30,527 nt of DNA from CBDCNH01 sp965219015 (GCA_965219015.1 CBDCNH010000012.1:1-30527); one strand, 5' to 3'; counted from the stretch's first letter, positions 8,496 to 17,459 are shown. A program made the numbers and translations. Notes: generated from the letters alone by a model not told the origin.

Positions 8496-9496
8496 GCCAG
8501 CATCGCCAGCCGGACGCTCGCGCGCTCGACGAGCGCCATCGCGGGGACGCGGGGGGAGGAGCGGATCGCGAGATCGGTCTCGATGATGACGCCGATGGCG
8601 GTCTCGAGCCGCGGCAGCGTCCAGCGGCGGGCTTGGCGCGCCAGCATGTCCCGCCGCGGGCCGAAGGCCGGCGGTCGGAGCGCCGCGATCCCGGCAGGAT
8701 CGACCGCGATGGTATGGAGCGCGCGAAAGTGGCGCAGCAGAGCGATCGCAAGCGACACCGGCGTGGCGCCCGCGGCCTCGAGCCGGCGGACGAGCGGAAC
8801 GACGCGCGTGGCCGCTCCGTCGGCGATGGCGGCGATGGCGGCGTCGATGTCGGCATCGCCCGTCGCGGGCGCGCAGGCGGCGACGTCGTCGGGCGTCAGC
8901 GTCTCGGGAGCGCCGCCGCCATAGAGCGCGATCTTCTCGATGGTCTGTCGCAGGTCGCCCGCATCAAGGGTCTGCGCCAGTGCCGCCACGGCCGCCGCCG
9001 CATCGGGCGCGATCCTTGCCAGCCCGGCGGTACGGAGCCGCAGGTCGAGCTCCTCCCGGCTCGGCGGATCGTCGTAGAGCGCGATCGACGCCGCCGCGGC
9101 ATGGCCCTCGAAGAGCTTTCGCAGGCTGGACCGGCCCGGCAGCGCTCCCGCCGTCGCGACGATGACGGCGTCGCCCGGCTGCCACGCCTTGATGGCCGCC
9201 GCGATGGCCGCAGTGGCGCCGTCGGCCACGCCATCGAGCACGATCACGCGCGGTCCCGGAAAGAAGCCGCGTGCCTTGACGGCATCGGCAAGCGCCGCCG
9301 ATCCGGCCCTGAGGTCGGCCGCCGGAAACCGCTCGGCGCGCATCTCGGCCTCGCCGTCCGGCCCCGCGATGACCGCGGCGACCTCCCGGCGCCGCACCGC
9401 CACGCGCCCCGCGTCCTCGCCCCAGATCAGCACGCCCGGTGCCAGCGGGTCGGGCCGCGCGCAGAACCGCAGCGCCAGCGCACCGCTGAGCTTCAC
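8492..9496 (-). CDS. holA: DNA polymerase III subunit delta
   Basis: 334 aa. The delta subunit opens the beta sliding clamp within the clamp loader. The sequence has the divergent HolA pattern: an N-terminal AAA-like region without a functional P-loop, an internal DPPSREELDLRLRTAG segment, then the helical collar including LARQARRW near the C-terminus. It has the size of the family. The start is GTG 9496, overlapping the lptE stop as GTGA (9493-9496, minus). It is the last gene of the DUF3576-leuS-lptE-holA run, a common order in this group. Recognition depends on both sequence and position. Confidence 0.93.
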   Translation of the reverse strand: MKLSGALALRFCARPDPLAPGVLIWGEDAGRVAVRRREVAAVIAGPDGEAEMRAERFPAADLRAGSAALADAVKARGFFPGPRVIVLDGVADGATAAIAAAIKAWQPGDAVIVATAGALPGRSSLRKLFEGHAAAASIALYDDPPSREELDLRLRTAGLARIAPDAAAAVAALAQTLDAGDLRQTIEKIALYGGGAPETLTPDDVAACAPATGDADIDAAIAAIADGAATRVVPLVRRLEAAGATPVSLAIALLRHFRALHTIAVDPAGIAALRPPAFGPRRDMLARQARRWTLPRLETAIGVIIETDLAIRSSPRVPAMALVERASVRLAMLA

Positions 9497-9972
9497 GGCG
9501 CGAGACCTGGGCTGGCAACAAGGCGCGTGACGATCCCGTCGGCGAGGATCCGCATGAGCCGCGTCTCGGCGTCGCGCTGGGCGGCGAGCGTGGCGACGGT
9601 GCTTCCGGTGGCGGAGTAGGCGGTGAAGTTGGCGACCGAGCCCGACGCGACTTCCGCACCCGTCGCGATGTCGGTCAACGTCCAGGCCACGGAGCCCGCG
9701 ACCTGGTAGCGCGTGATGTCGTTCTCGGGCGTGATGCCCGTGCCGATGGACCGTGTGGCGATGCGGTAGCCGAGCGCATACCGCGCTGCCTCTGCGCGGC
9801 CGAGGCGCTCCTCGATGCGGCCGACGAGATCGAAGCCGAGCTTGTCGCCCGGGTCGTCGGCGCGCACCGCGTCCTGCAGACGCGCGGCCGTCCCGAGCGG
9901 GGCATAGGCGGGCGCGAAGCCGCAGCCGGCGAGCAGAAGCATCCCGAGAAAGGCGCCCCTAGAGCACCACAT
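9493..9972 (-). CDS. lptE: LPS-assembly lipoprotein LptE
   Basis: 159 aa. LptE plugs the LptD barrel in the outer membrane and helps deliver lipopolysaccharide to the surface. The N-terminus is a short lipoprotein signal with the lipobox LAGC (Cys17) followed by GFAPAYAP, the usual start of mature LptE. The remainder has the family's repeated pattern of a YxLxYRI strand, then AxxDAETRLMRILADGIVTRL helix. ATG 9972 lies within leuS, which ends at 9959, so the two overlap by 14 nt; the stop overlaps the GTG of holA. A later Met (residue 11) would give a signal too short to work. Confidence 0.9.
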   Translation of the reverse strand: MWCSRGAFLGMLLLAGCGFAPAYAPLGTAARLQDAVRADDPGDKLGFDLVGRIEERLGRAEAARYALGYRIATRSIGTGITPENDITRYQVAGSVAWTLTDIATGAEVASGSVANFTAYSATGSTVATLAAQRDAETRLMRILADGIVTRLVASPGLAP

Positions 9973-12499
9973 TGACGATCCGGCCCGGCACGACGATGAG
10001 CTTCAGCGGCACGGCGCCATTGAGGGCGCGGGCGACCATCGGATCGGCGAGCACCAGCCGCTCGACCTCGGCGGCATCCATGTCGCGGCCGACGGTGATC
10101 TCGCCACGCCGCTTGCCGTTGATTTGGATCGGCAGGGTGACGCTCTCCTCGACGAGAAGCGCGGGATCCGCCTTCGGCCAGGGCGCGCTGGCGCAGAGAC
10201 CCGTCCCGCCGAGGAGCGCCCAGACCTCTTCCGCCAGATGCGGGACGATCGGCGCCATCAGCTGCGCCATCGCCCGCATCGCGCGCGCCTTGGCGGCGGC
10301 GCTTGCGTCCGAGCGTGACACCATGTTGGTCAGCTCGTGCAGCTTCGCGATGGCGCGGTTGAACGCGAAGCCCTCGATGCCCTCGGTCACGTCGCGGATC
10401 GCCCGATGCGTCGCGCGGTCGAGCTCGGTGTCGTGACGGGCGTCGCCGTCACCGCGCGTGAGCGTCTCCTGCGCCAGCCGCCAGACGCGCGCGAGGTGCC
10501 GGAAGGTCGCCTCCGCGCCGGCGGCGGTCCACTCCACGTCGCGATCGGGCGGGCTGTCGGACAGCACGAACCAGCGCGCCGCGTCGGCCCCGTAGGCGCG
10601 GATGATGTCCTCGGGCGCGACCACGTTCTTCTTCGACTTCGACATCTTGGCGGGCGGCAGCGTCTCGACCTCGGCCCCGGAGGTCCGGAGCGCCGCCGCG
10701 TCCTCGGGGAGATGGTAGACCGGCAGGCCGCGGCCGTCGCGCGTCTGGGTGATCGCGTGCGTGACCATGCCTTGCGTGAAGAGCGCGGCGAAGGGCTCGA
10801 CGGCGCGCGGCGGCAGGTGGCCCGTCGCGTGCATCGCGCGGGCGAAGAAACGCGAGTAGAGGAGATGCAGGATCGCGTGCTCCACGCCGCCGATGTACTG
10901 GTCGACGTTCATCCAGTAGCCCGCCTCGGCGAGGTCGGTCGGCGTCGCGGCATGGGGCGCGGTGAAGCGCGCGTAGTACCACGACGAGTCGACGAACGTG
11001 TCCATCGTGTCGGTCTCGCGCCGCGCCGTGCCGCCGCAGCGCGGGCAGGCGGCCCGGCTCCACGTCGGGTGCCGGTCGAGCGGGTTGCCGGGCGCGTCGA
11101 ACGTCACGTCCTCGGGGAGCCGCACCGGCAGGTTCTCGCGCGCCTCGGGCACGGTGCCGCAGGCGGGGCAGTGGATCACCGGGATCGGGCAGCCCCAGTA
11201 GCGCTGCCGCGAAAGCCCCCAGTCGCGCAGGCGGAACTGCGTCACGCCCTGGCCGACGCCGTTCGCCTCGCATAGGTCGATCGTGGCGTCGATCATCGCC
11301 TGGCCGGTCATCACCGTCTCGCCCGCGACCGGGCGCAGCCAGCGCACCGGCTCGGACTTCGGCGGCACGTAGGCGATGTCGCCCACGGGCTCCGGCGCCT
11401 CCAGCGCCTCGAACACCGGGATCACGTCGAGCCCGTACTTCCGCGCGAAGTCGAGGTCGCGCTGGTCGTGCGCCGGCACGCCGAAGATCGCCCCGGTGCC
11501 GTAGTCCATCAGCACGAAGTTGGCGATGTAGACCGGCAGCTCCCAGGCGGTGTCGAACGGATGCCGGACGCGGACGCCGGTGTCGTGGCCGAGCTTCTCG
11601 GCGGTCTCGATGGCGGCCTCAGAGGTGCCGCCCTGCCGGCAGCGTGCCGAGAACGCGGCCACCTCGGGGTCGGTGCGCTCGAGCGCGCGCGCGAGCGGGT
11701 GGTCGGGCGCGATGGCAGCGAAGCTCGCGCCGAGCATCGTGTCGGGCCGCGTGGTGAACACGTCGAGCCGCTCGAAGCCCTCGGGCGCGTCCACCGTGGA
11801 GAACGCGAACGCGAGCCCGCGCGACCGGCCGATCCAGTTCGCCTGCATCAGCCGGACCTTGTCGGGCCAGGCGTCGAGCCCATCCAGCGCGTCGAGGAGC
11901 TCGCCCGCGTAGTCGGTGATGCGGAAGAACCACTGCACGAGCTCGCGCCGCTCGACCTCCGCGCCCGAGCGCCACCCGCGGCCGTCGATCACCTGCTCGT
12001 TGGCGAGCACCGTGCCGTCCACCGGATCCCAGTTGACGAGCGCCGCCTTGCGCGTGACGAGCCCCGCCTCGAGCATGTCGAGGAACAGCGCCTGCTGCTG
12101 GCCGTAGTAGGCCGGGTCGCAGGTGGCGATCTCGCGCGACCAGTCGAGCGAGAAGCCGAGCGGCAGGAGCTGCGCCTTCATGTCGGCGATGTTGCTCCAG
12201 GTCCAGTCCGCGGGATGGATGCCGCGCTCGATGGCCGCGTTCTCCGCGGCAAGCCCGAAGGCGTCCCAGCCCATCGGATGCAGCACCGAGAAGCCGCACG
12301 CCGCCTTGTAGCGCGCGATCACGTCGCCCATCGTGTAGTTCCGAACGTGCCCCATGTGGATGCGCCCAGACGGGTAGGGAAACATCTCGAGCACGTAGTA
12401 CTTCGGTCGCGCGGGATCGGCGCGCGCGGCGAAGATGCCGGCCTCCGCCCAGGCGGCCTGCCACTTCGGCTCGCATGTCGCGGGGTCGTAGCGGTCCAT
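9959..12499 (-). CDS. leuS: leucyl-tRNA synthetase
   Basis: 846 aa, normal length. A class I aminoacyl-tRNA synthetase that charges tRNA-Leu. The HIGH-type motif HMGH is at 48-51, within PYPSGRIHMGH. KMSKS is at about 616-620. A zinc-binding insertion with two CxxC pairs (CPACG and CPRCGG) lies roughly at 445-490. The editing domain lies between the two halves of the catalytic domain, with TTRPDTM as its threonine-rich motif. ATG 12499 begins directly with MDRYDPATCEPKWQ; the open frame continues about 300 codons upstream through other genes, which is not real. Only 5 nt separate it from the DUF3576 gene. Confidence 0.98.
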   Translation of the reverse strand: MDRYDPATCEPKWQAAWAEAGIFAARADPARPKYYVLEMFPYPSGRIHMGHVRNYTMGDVIARYKAACGFSVLHPMGWDAFGLAAENAAIERGIHPADWTWSNIADMKAQLLPLGFSLDWSREIATCDPAYYGQQQALFLDMLEAGLVTRKAALVNWDPVDGTVLANEQVIDGRGWRSGAEVERRELVQWFFRITDYAGELLDALDGLDAWPDKVRLMQANWIGRSRGLAFAFSTVDAPEGFERLDVFTTRPDTMLGASFAAIAPDHPLARALERTDPEVAAFSARCRQGGTSEAAIETAEKLGHDTGVRVRHPFDTAWELPVYIANFVLMDYGTGAIFGVPAHDQRDLDFARKYGLDVIPVFEALEAPEPVGDIAYVPPKSEPVRWLRPVAGETVMTGQAMIDATIDLCEANGVGQGVTQFRLRDWGLSRQRYWGCPIPVIHCPACGTVPEARENLPVRLPEDVTFDAPGNPLDRHPTWSRAACPRCGGTARRETDTMDTFVDSSWYYARFTAPHAATPTDLAEAGYWMNVDQYIGGVEHAILHLLYSRFFARAMHATGHLPPRAVEPFAALFTQGMVTHAITQTRDGRGLPVYHLPEDAAALRTSGAEVETLPPAKMSKSKKNVVAPEDIIRAYGADAARWFVLSDSPPDRDVEWTAAGAEATFRHLARVWRLAQETLTRGDGDARHDTELDRATHRAIRDVTEGIEGFAFNRAIAKLHELTNMVSRSDASAAAKARAMRAMAQLMAPIVPHLAEEVWALLGGTGLCASAPWPKADPALLVEESVTLPIQINGKRRGEITVGRDMDAAEVERLVLADPMVARALNGAVPLKLIVVPGRIVNVVL

Positions 12500-12504
12500 G
12501 CGCC

Positions 12505-13029
12505 CTAGAGCTTCGCGTCCTGGATGCGGAGCTGGCGCGCGCGGGTCAGGATCGCGTCCTCGACGGCGCGCGCGGTCTCGGCGCTGACCGGACCCGACTG
12601 TGACTGCAGCGCCACGGTCAGCGAGCGGGCCTCGAGCGCGGGATCCTTCACGTAGATCGTCGCGCGGTACGCGCGCCCGCCGCCGGGGGGCCGGCCGTAG
12701 CCGGTCACGATCACGCCCGAGAACGGATCGACGGATTGCACCGGCAGGAAGCTCAGCACGTCGAGCGAGGCGTTCCAGATGTACCGGTTGACCTCGACGG
12801 TCGTGTTCGGGTCGGCACGGTTCTGGAAGATGTCGAACACGGTCGAGCGCTTGACGTTCTCGGACGAGGTGGCGTTCGGATCGAACGCCGGGCGCACGGG
12901 CGTGGGGTTCGCGGTCCCGCTGGTGTTGCGCGAAAACAACCGCCCCGCGAAACCGTTGCCCCCGCACCCCGACAGCGCGAGCGCGAGGCCACCGATCAGG
13001 ACGGCGCGGGACGCGCGGCGCAGGTGCAT
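12505..13029 (-). CDS. DUF3576 domain-containing lipoprotein
   Basis: 174 aa. The N-terminus is a lipoprotein signal (MHLRRAS, hydrophobic run, lipobox LSGC with Cys22). The mature part contains NRYIWNASLDVLSFLPVQSV and a VTGYGRPPGGGRAYRATIYV segment typical of DUF3576 proteins, whose role is unknown but which occur in front of leuS in many Rhodobacterales. It is probably anchored in the outer membrane. ATG 13029 is chosen because it gives a proper signal; a longer frame begins at 13158 without such sequence. It is the first gene of the leuS-lptE-holA operon, with the putative promoter about 27 nt before the start codon. Confidence 0.88.
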   Translation of the reverse strand: MHLRRASRAVLIGGLALALSGCGGNGFAGRLFSRNTSGTANPTPVRPAFDPNATSSENVKRSTVFDIFQNRADPNTTVEVNRYIWNASLDVLSFLPVQSVDPFSGVIVTGYGRPPGGGRAYRATIYVKDPALEARSLTVALQSQSGPVSAETARAVEDAILTRARQLRIQDAKL

Positions 13030-13055
13030 GAGACGGGCCTCGGACAAGATGCGTA

Positions 13056-13084
13056 TCTCTACCGCGGGCGACCCTGTGGGACAA
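13056..13084 (-). promoter_or_regulatory. candidate promoter of the DUF3576-leuS-lptE-holA operon
   Basis: On the minus strand TTGTCC (13084-13079), a 17-nt spacer and TAGAGA (13061-13056) lie upstream of ATG 13029. The rest of the 275-nt gap to the porin shows a GGACGC-T-GCGTCC palindrome near 13118-13130 and no convincing porin promoter. Confidence 0.35.
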
Positions 13085-13304
13085 GGCCCTTCCCTGCCTG
13101 CGATTTTTCGGGCTCGCGGACGCTGCGTCCGGCGGTGAGTCCGGCCTGCCGCTGGCACTGTGGCAAAGCTGCACCAACGGTTTGCGGGAATCCCGGGGCG
13201 CTTTGCCGCGTGCTTGCTTTTGAGGGGGGGACGCCGGAAACAGGCTCATACCCAAGACCGGACGAACCGGGGTTGGGCCACACCTTAAGTCAACGAGGGA
13301 AACG

Positions 13305-14360
13305 ATGAAAAAAGTCTTGTTTGCGACGACCGCTCTGGTCCTGACGGCAGGCGTGGCCTCCGCCGAAGTGGCGCTCTCGGGCGACGCCCGCATGGGGATC
13401 GCCTACAACGGCGACGACGCGAACTTCACCAGCCGCGCGCGGGTCAAGTTCACCGCCTCCGGCGAAACGGACACCGGCCTGACCTTCGGCTTCTCGTTCC
13501 GCGCGCATGAGTCCGGCGACGTTCTGGGGTCGGTCGGCCTGGCCTCGACCCTGACGGGCGGTGCGTATGGCGGGGGCCGCAGCGGTGCCGAGGAAGGCGC
13601 CGCGGGATCGGTCTTCATTGCCGGTCCGTTCGGGACCGTCTCGCTCGGTGACGTGCTCGGCGCGGCCGAAGCCGCCGTGGGCGACCTCTCGGGCGTCGGC
13701 CTCACCGGCCTCGGCGACTTCACGGACGGCAACTTCCTGACCGGCGACGGCGTCGAGGTCGGGTCGCGCAACCCGGTCCTCCTCTACTCCTTCACGCTCA
13801 ACGATCTGTCGCTCTTCGCTTCGCTGAGCGACGGAAAGGCCGGTGGTGGCATCGCGACGGACGGTTCCGGTTCGCAGGATGTCCCGCAATCGTACTCGGT
13901 CGGCGGAAACTACAAGTTCGGGAACTACACGATCGCGGTGGCCTACGAGAACCGTGACAACAACGGCGCCTTCATCGACACCCCCGATGCGAACGGGTTC
14001 TTCAACGGCGTCCGCGATCCGAACGAAGCCAATCTCATCGACTCGTCGAGCCAGTACGTGATCGGCGGCACGGCGGCCTTCGGGGCGGCGACCGTGAAGG
14101 CGGTCTACGGCGACAACGACGACCTCAACTTCAAGTGGTACGGTGCCTCGGTCGACTACACGGTCGGCGCGACGACCATCACGGGCTTTGCGAAGGAGTT
14201 CGACTTCGATGTCGTCGACTTCACCCGATATGGCATCGGCGCATCCTATGATCTCGGCGGCGGCGCAGCGCTGAAGGGCGGCATCGTCGGCGGTGACGAC
14301 GACGGCGCGAATGGCGACTTCGACACCATCGCCGACTTCGGCGTCGCGTTCAGCTTCTGA
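13305..14360 (+). CDS. outer-membrane porin
   Basis: 351 aa. A general diffusion porin of the type abundant in Rhodobacterales. A 20-residue signal peptide (MKK, hydrophobic core, cleavage after VASA) precedes EVALSGDARMG, the usual first strand. The body consists of alternating, Gly- and Asp-rich amphipathic strands, and the last residue is Phe (VAFSF), the signal read by the Bam machinery. ATG 13305 has a strong ribosome site (GAGGGAAACG). It is monocistronic, with its own strong terminator, as expected for a highly expressed protein. Codon use favours common codons; GC is slightly below its neighbours. Confidence 0.93.
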   Translation: MKKVLFATTALVLTAGVASAEVALSGDARMGIAYNGDDANFTSRARVKFTASGETDTGLTFGFSFRAHESGDVLGSVGLASTLTGGAYGGGRSGAEEGAAGSVFIAGPFGTVSLGDVLGAAEAAVGDLSGVGLTGLGDFTDGNFLTGDGVEVGSRNPVLLYSFTLNDLSLFASLSDGKAGGGIATDGSGSQDVPQSYSVGGNYKFGNYTIAVAYENRDNNGAFIDTPDANGFFNGVRDPNEANLIDSSSQYVIGGTAAFGAATVKAVYGDNDDLNFKWYGASVDYTVGATTITGFAKEFDFDVVDFTRYGIGASYDLGGGAALKGGIVGGDDDGANGDFDTIADFGVAFSF

Positions 14361-14386
14361 TCGTTCGGTACCAGTTGCCTCGGATC

Positions 14387-14412
14387 GGGCAGGCCTTCGG
14401 GCCTGCCCTTTT
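14387..14412 (+). terminator. strong intrinsic terminator of the porin gene
   Basis: A perfect 9-bp stem, GGGCAGGCC and GGCCTGCCC, closed by a TTCG tetraloop (14387-14408) and followed by TTTT. It starts 26 nt after the porin stop. Confidence 0.92.
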
Positions 14413-14436
14413 CATTTGCGCGCGGTGATGTAGACC
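14409..14436 (+). promoter_or_regulatory. candidate leaderless promoter of yggS
   Basis: TTTTCA (14409-14414), a 16-nt spacer and TAGACC (14431-14436), with 6 nt between the -10 and ATG 14443. The -35 would reuse the U-tract of the porin terminator. No ribosome site is present before the start codon. Confidence 0.4.
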
Positions 14437-14442
14437 GCTGCC

Positions 14443-15096
14443 ATGCCGCTCGCCGACATCGAAGCCCGCATCCGTGCCGCCGAGGCCGCCTCCGGCCGCG
14501 CGCCGGGATCGGTCGCGCTCGTCGCCGTGTCGAAGGTCCAGCCGCTGCCCCGCGTCGAGGCAGTGCTCGAAGAGGGCCATCGGGTCTTCGGCGAGAACAA
14601 GGTGCAGGAAGCGCTGGGCAAGTGGCCGGACCTTCGCCCGAGGTTCCCCGGCACGCGCGTCCATCTCATCGGCCCCTTGCAGACCAACAAGGCGCGGCAG
14701 GCGATGGCGCTCTTCGACGCCATCCACACGCTCGACCGCTCCAAGCTCGCGACCACGCTCGCGCGTCTCGCCGACGAGACCGGCGCCTGCCCGGACCTTT
14801 TCGTCCAGGTCAACACGGGCGCCGAGCCGCAAAAGGCGGGCGTGCTCCCGGACGATGCCGACGCGCTCGTCGCCGAGGCACGCGGCCTCGGCCTGCCGGT
14901 CATCGGCCTGATGTGCATCCCGCCCGCCGACATCGACCCCGCGCCGCATTTCGCGATGCTGGCCGGGATCGCCGCGCGCCTCGGTCTTGCCGGGCTTTCG
15001 ATGGGCATGAGCGGCGACTTCGAGGCCGCCATCGCGGCCGGTGCCAGCCATGTCCGCGTGGGCTCCGCGATCTTCGGCGACCGGGTGCCGGGCTAG
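14443..15096 (+). CDS. YggS-family pyridoxal-phosphate homeostasis protein
   Basis: 217 aa, the size of the PLPBP/YggS family. It binds PLP and buffers its cellular concentration without known catalysis. The PLP lysine is K31 in the motif LVAVSKVQP; GENKVQEA, HLIGPLQTNK and the phosphate-binding GLSMGMSGD and VRVGSAIFG segments follow in the normal order. ATG 14443 begins the conserved helix. Its TAG stop overlaps the TAG of the convergent L,D-transpeptidase gene (CTAG, 15093-15096). Confidence 0.95.
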   Translation: MPLADIEARIRAAEAASGRAPGSVALVAVSKVQPLPRVEAVLEEGHRVFGENKVQEALGKWPDLRPRFPGTRVHLIGPLQTNKARQAMALFDAIHTLDRSKLATTLARLADETGACPDLFVQVNTGAEPQKAGVLPDDADALVAEARGLGLPVIGLMCIPPADIDPAPHFAMLAGIAARLGLAGLSMGMSGDFEAAIAAGASHVRVGSAIFGDRVPG

Positions 15097-15572
15097 CGCA
15101 CCACGAGCCGGTCGCGCGGGCCGAGACGCCGGACGATCCACCGCAGATGATCGCGCCGGAACGCCACGCAGCCCGCCGTGGGGTGGTGCGGCGACCGCCA
15201 GACATGGACGAAGATCGCCGATCCCGCGCCGGGCACAGCCGCCGCGTTCCAGTCCGTCGGCAGCACGATGTCGTAGAGCGGGTCCGCCCGGCGCAGGCGT
15301 TCGTGGTTGAAAGGATGCGGTGCGCGGACTTGGGTGTTGTAGGCGGGATCGGCGGCATCGTCCGACCATAGGTCGCGTGGCCCGATGGCGGTGGCGCGGC
15401 GCAGCTTCAGCCGGTCGCGCCGCGCCATCAGGCCGGTCATCCGGTGCCGGCCCGCCGGCGTCGCCCCGTCGCCCTCGCGTTTCGCGCGCGTGATCCCGCA
15501 GCGCCCGACGGCCACCGGGAACCTCCGCCCGCGAAACCGTGCGCCCCAGCGCCCGACGTGCAGGTCGGTCAC
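15093..15572 (-). CDS. L,D-transpeptidase (YkuD) family protein
   Basis: 159 aa from GTG 15572. The YkuD fold forms 3-3 peptidoglycan cross-links or anchors proteins, using a catalytic cysteine. Visible residues are H123 (IFVHVW) and C135 in HHPTAGC, with the following VAFRR. There is no signal peptide, unlike exported L,D-transpeptidases; this short form is common in Alphaproteobacteria and its substrate is uncertain. The start overlaps the ribA stop as GTGA (15569-15572, minus), so it is coupled to ribA. Confidence 0.88.
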   Translation of the reverse strand: MTDLHVGRWGARFRGRRFPVAVGRCGITRAKREGDGATPAGRHRMTGLMARRDRLKLRRATAIGPRDLWSDDAADPAYNTQVRAPHPFNHERLRRADPLYDIVLPTDWNAAAVPGAGSAIFVHVWRSPHHPTAGCVAFRRDHLRWIVRRLGPRDRLVVR

Positions 15573-16639
15573 AGCAGGTGCCCCGACTTCGCCGCCTTGG
15601 TCGCGAGATAATGGCTGTTGAACCGCGTCTGCCCGACCTTGAGCGGCACCCGCTCCGCGACCTCGATCCCGCACGCGCCCAGCATCGCGACCTTGGCGGG
15701 GTTGTTGGTCATCAGCCGCACCGCGCCGAACCCGAGATCCTGCAGCATCCGCGCGCCGATGCGGAAGTCGCGCTCGTCGTCCTCGAAGCCGAGCCGGTGG
15801 TTCGCCTCCACGGTGTCGAAGCCCTGGTCCTGCAAGGCATAGGCGCGCATCTTGTTGGCGAGCCCGATGCCACGCCCCTCCTGGTTGAGGTAGAGGAGCA
15901 CGCCCGCGCCCTCGGCCCCCATCGCCGCCATCGCGGCGCGCAGCTGCGGGCCGCAGTCGCACTTCAGCGAGCCGAGGAGGTCGCCCGTGAAGCAGGCCGA
16001 ATGGAGCCGCGCCAGCACCGGCCGGTCGCGCGCCGGGCTGCCGATCTCGATCGCGTAATGCTCGTCGCCGCCGTCCGTGGGCCGGAAGACGTGGATGCGT
16101 CCGGCTTCCGAGACCTCGAGCGGCAGCCGCGCCGAGATGATCTCGCCGAGGCCCAGGGTCTCGTCGTGGATGTCCGCCACATCGAGCCGCTCCAGCGCGT
16201 CCGGAAGCGGCCCCGGAACGAGCACGGCTGCCGGGAGGAGCCGCGCCGACTTCACCAGCGCCACCGCTGCGCGCGCCTCGGCTGCAGTACCGCCGCGCAG
16301 GGTGACGAGCGGACCCTTCAGCGGCGCTCTGAGGTCGAACGCCGGATCGGCCACGGCGTGTACCCAGGCCGCGTCCACGTCCGCCGGTAGCCGAACCCGC
16401 GCCAGATCGCCGTCGTAAGCGCGCGCCTTCAGCGTCTCGGCCCGGCGCGCGGTGACGGCCAGAACCGGGTCGCCCATGCCCCGCAAGGCCGCGAGCCGCG
16501 CATCGCCAAGGGTTTCCGCCGCCATCGCGACGCTGCCGCCGATCCCCACCGGCAGCCCAAGGCGCAGGTCGGCCCGCGCGCGGGCCAGCCGCTCGGGCAC
16601 GGTGGCCGCGAGTGCCGCGAGTGGAAACAGTCCGTCCAT
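15569..16639 (-). CDS. ribA: GTP cyclohydrolase II
   Basis: 356 aa. It opens the GTP ring to give 2,5-diamino-6-ribosylamino-pyrimidinone phosphate, the first step of riboflavin synthesis. The C-terminal domain has the zinc cysteines C216, C227 and C229 (CFTGDLLGSLKCDC), NQEGRGIGLANKMRAYALQD and the TNNPAKVAML segment. The first about 160 residues form an alphaproteobacterial extension of the kind seen in longer RibA proteins, without the DHBP-synthase motifs. ATG 16639 is divergent from the response regulator, 133 nt away. It is upstream of, and coupled to, the L,D-transpeptidase. Confidence 0.94.
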   Translation of the reverse strand: MDGLFPLAALAATVPERLARARADLRLGLPVGIGGSVAMAAETLGDARLAALRGMGDPVLAVTARRAETLKARAYDGDLARVRLPADVDAAWVHAVADPAFDLRAPLKGPLVTLRGGTAAEARAAVALVKSARLLPAAVLVPGPLPDALERLDVADIHDETLGLGEIISARLPLEVSEAGRIHVFRPTDGGDEHYAIEIGSPARDRPVLARLHSACFTGDLLGSLKCDCGPQLRAAMAAMGAEGAGVLLYLNQEGRGIGLANKMRAYALQDQGFDTVEANHRLGFEDDERDFRIGARMLQDLGFGAVRLMTNNPAKVAMLGACGIEVAERVPLKVGQTRFNSHYLATKAAKSGHLL

Positions 16640-16772
16640 CCCGCCGATGTAGCAAGGCGGGCGCCTGATTGAAACAATGCGGCACGTTGCGACACGTCGC
16701 CGTGAGGCCGATGACGCATCCCTTGCCGGGTTCGTGATCGCGGCGCACCTCCGCCGGCAGGGAGACCGAAAC

Positions 16773-17459
16773 ATGGCGACACTCAAGAAAATCCTGCTGG
16801 TGGACGACGAGGACGACCTGCGCGAGGCCTTGTCCGAGCAACTCGTGATGACCGAGGACTTCGACGTGTTCGAGGCCGGGACGGGCCATGACGCGATGGA
16901 ACGGATCAAGGGCGGACACTTCGATCTTGCCATCCTCGACGTCGGCCTCCCCGACACCGACGGGCGCGAGCTCTGTCGCCGGATGCGGAAGCAGGGCGTG
17001 AAATGCCCCATCGTCATGCTGACGGGTCATGACACCGACGCCGACACGATCCTCGGGCTCGACGCGGGCGCCAACGACTACATAACGAAGCCGTTCAAGT
17101 TCCCGGTCCTCCTCGCCCGCATCCGCGCGCAGCTTCGCACCCACGAGCAGTCCGAGGACGCGGTGTTCCAGCTCGGGCCCTACACGTTCAAGCCGGCGAT
17201 GAAGCTGCTGCTCGACGCGCGCGAGAAGAAGATCCGGTTGACCGAGAAAGAGACGAACATCCTGAAGTTCCTCTACCGCGCCACCGACGGGGTGGTGCCG
17301 CGCGACGTGCTCCTGCACGAGGTCTGGGGCTACAACGCCGGCGTCACGACGCACACGCTCGAGACCCACATCTACCGGCTGCGCCAGAAGATCGAGCCCG
17401 ACCCCTCCAACGCGCGGCTCCTCGTGACCGAGTCGGGCGGCTACCGACTGGTGGCCTGA
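16773..17459 (+). CDS. cenR: OmpR/PhoB-type response regulator, CenR-like
   Basis: 228 aa. A DNA-binding two-component regulator: receiver domain at 1-120 with D11/D12, phospho-acceptor D56, T84 and K106, and a winged-helix domain (LTEKETNILKFLYRA ... LLHEVWGYN ... THTLETHIYRLRQKIE) at about 130-228. The interdomain sequence HEQSEDAVFQLGPYTF matches my recollection of CenR, an essential regulator of cell envelope and division in Caulobacter and Rhodobacter. No histidine kinase is adjacent, as is usual for CenR. ATG 16773 is preceded by AGGGAGA. The CenR name is from memory of the linker; the family assignment is firm. Confidence 0.85.
   Translation: MATLKKILLVDDEDDLREALSEQLVMTEDFDVFEAGTGHDAMERIKGGHFDLAILDVGLPDTDGRELCRRMRKQGVKCPIVMLTGHDTDADTILGLDAGANDYITKPFKFPVLLARIRAQLRTHEQSEDAVFQLGPYTFKPAMKLLLDAREKKIRLTEKETNILKFLYRATDGVVPRDVLLHEVWGYNAGVTTHTLETHIYRLRQKIEPDPSNARLLVTESGGYRLVA

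Noticed and set aside
12500..13393. Extension of leuS upstream to 13393 in the same frame
   Set aside because: It would run through the DUF3576 lipoprotein gene and into the porin; no synthetase-like sequence is in it, and MDRYDPATCEPKW is the normal N-terminus.
15573..17369. Minus-strand frame that extends the L,D-transpeptidase to 758 codons
   Set aside because: It reads through ribA in another frame and antisense to the response regulator; the GTG at 15572 overlapping the ribA stop gives the expected protein.
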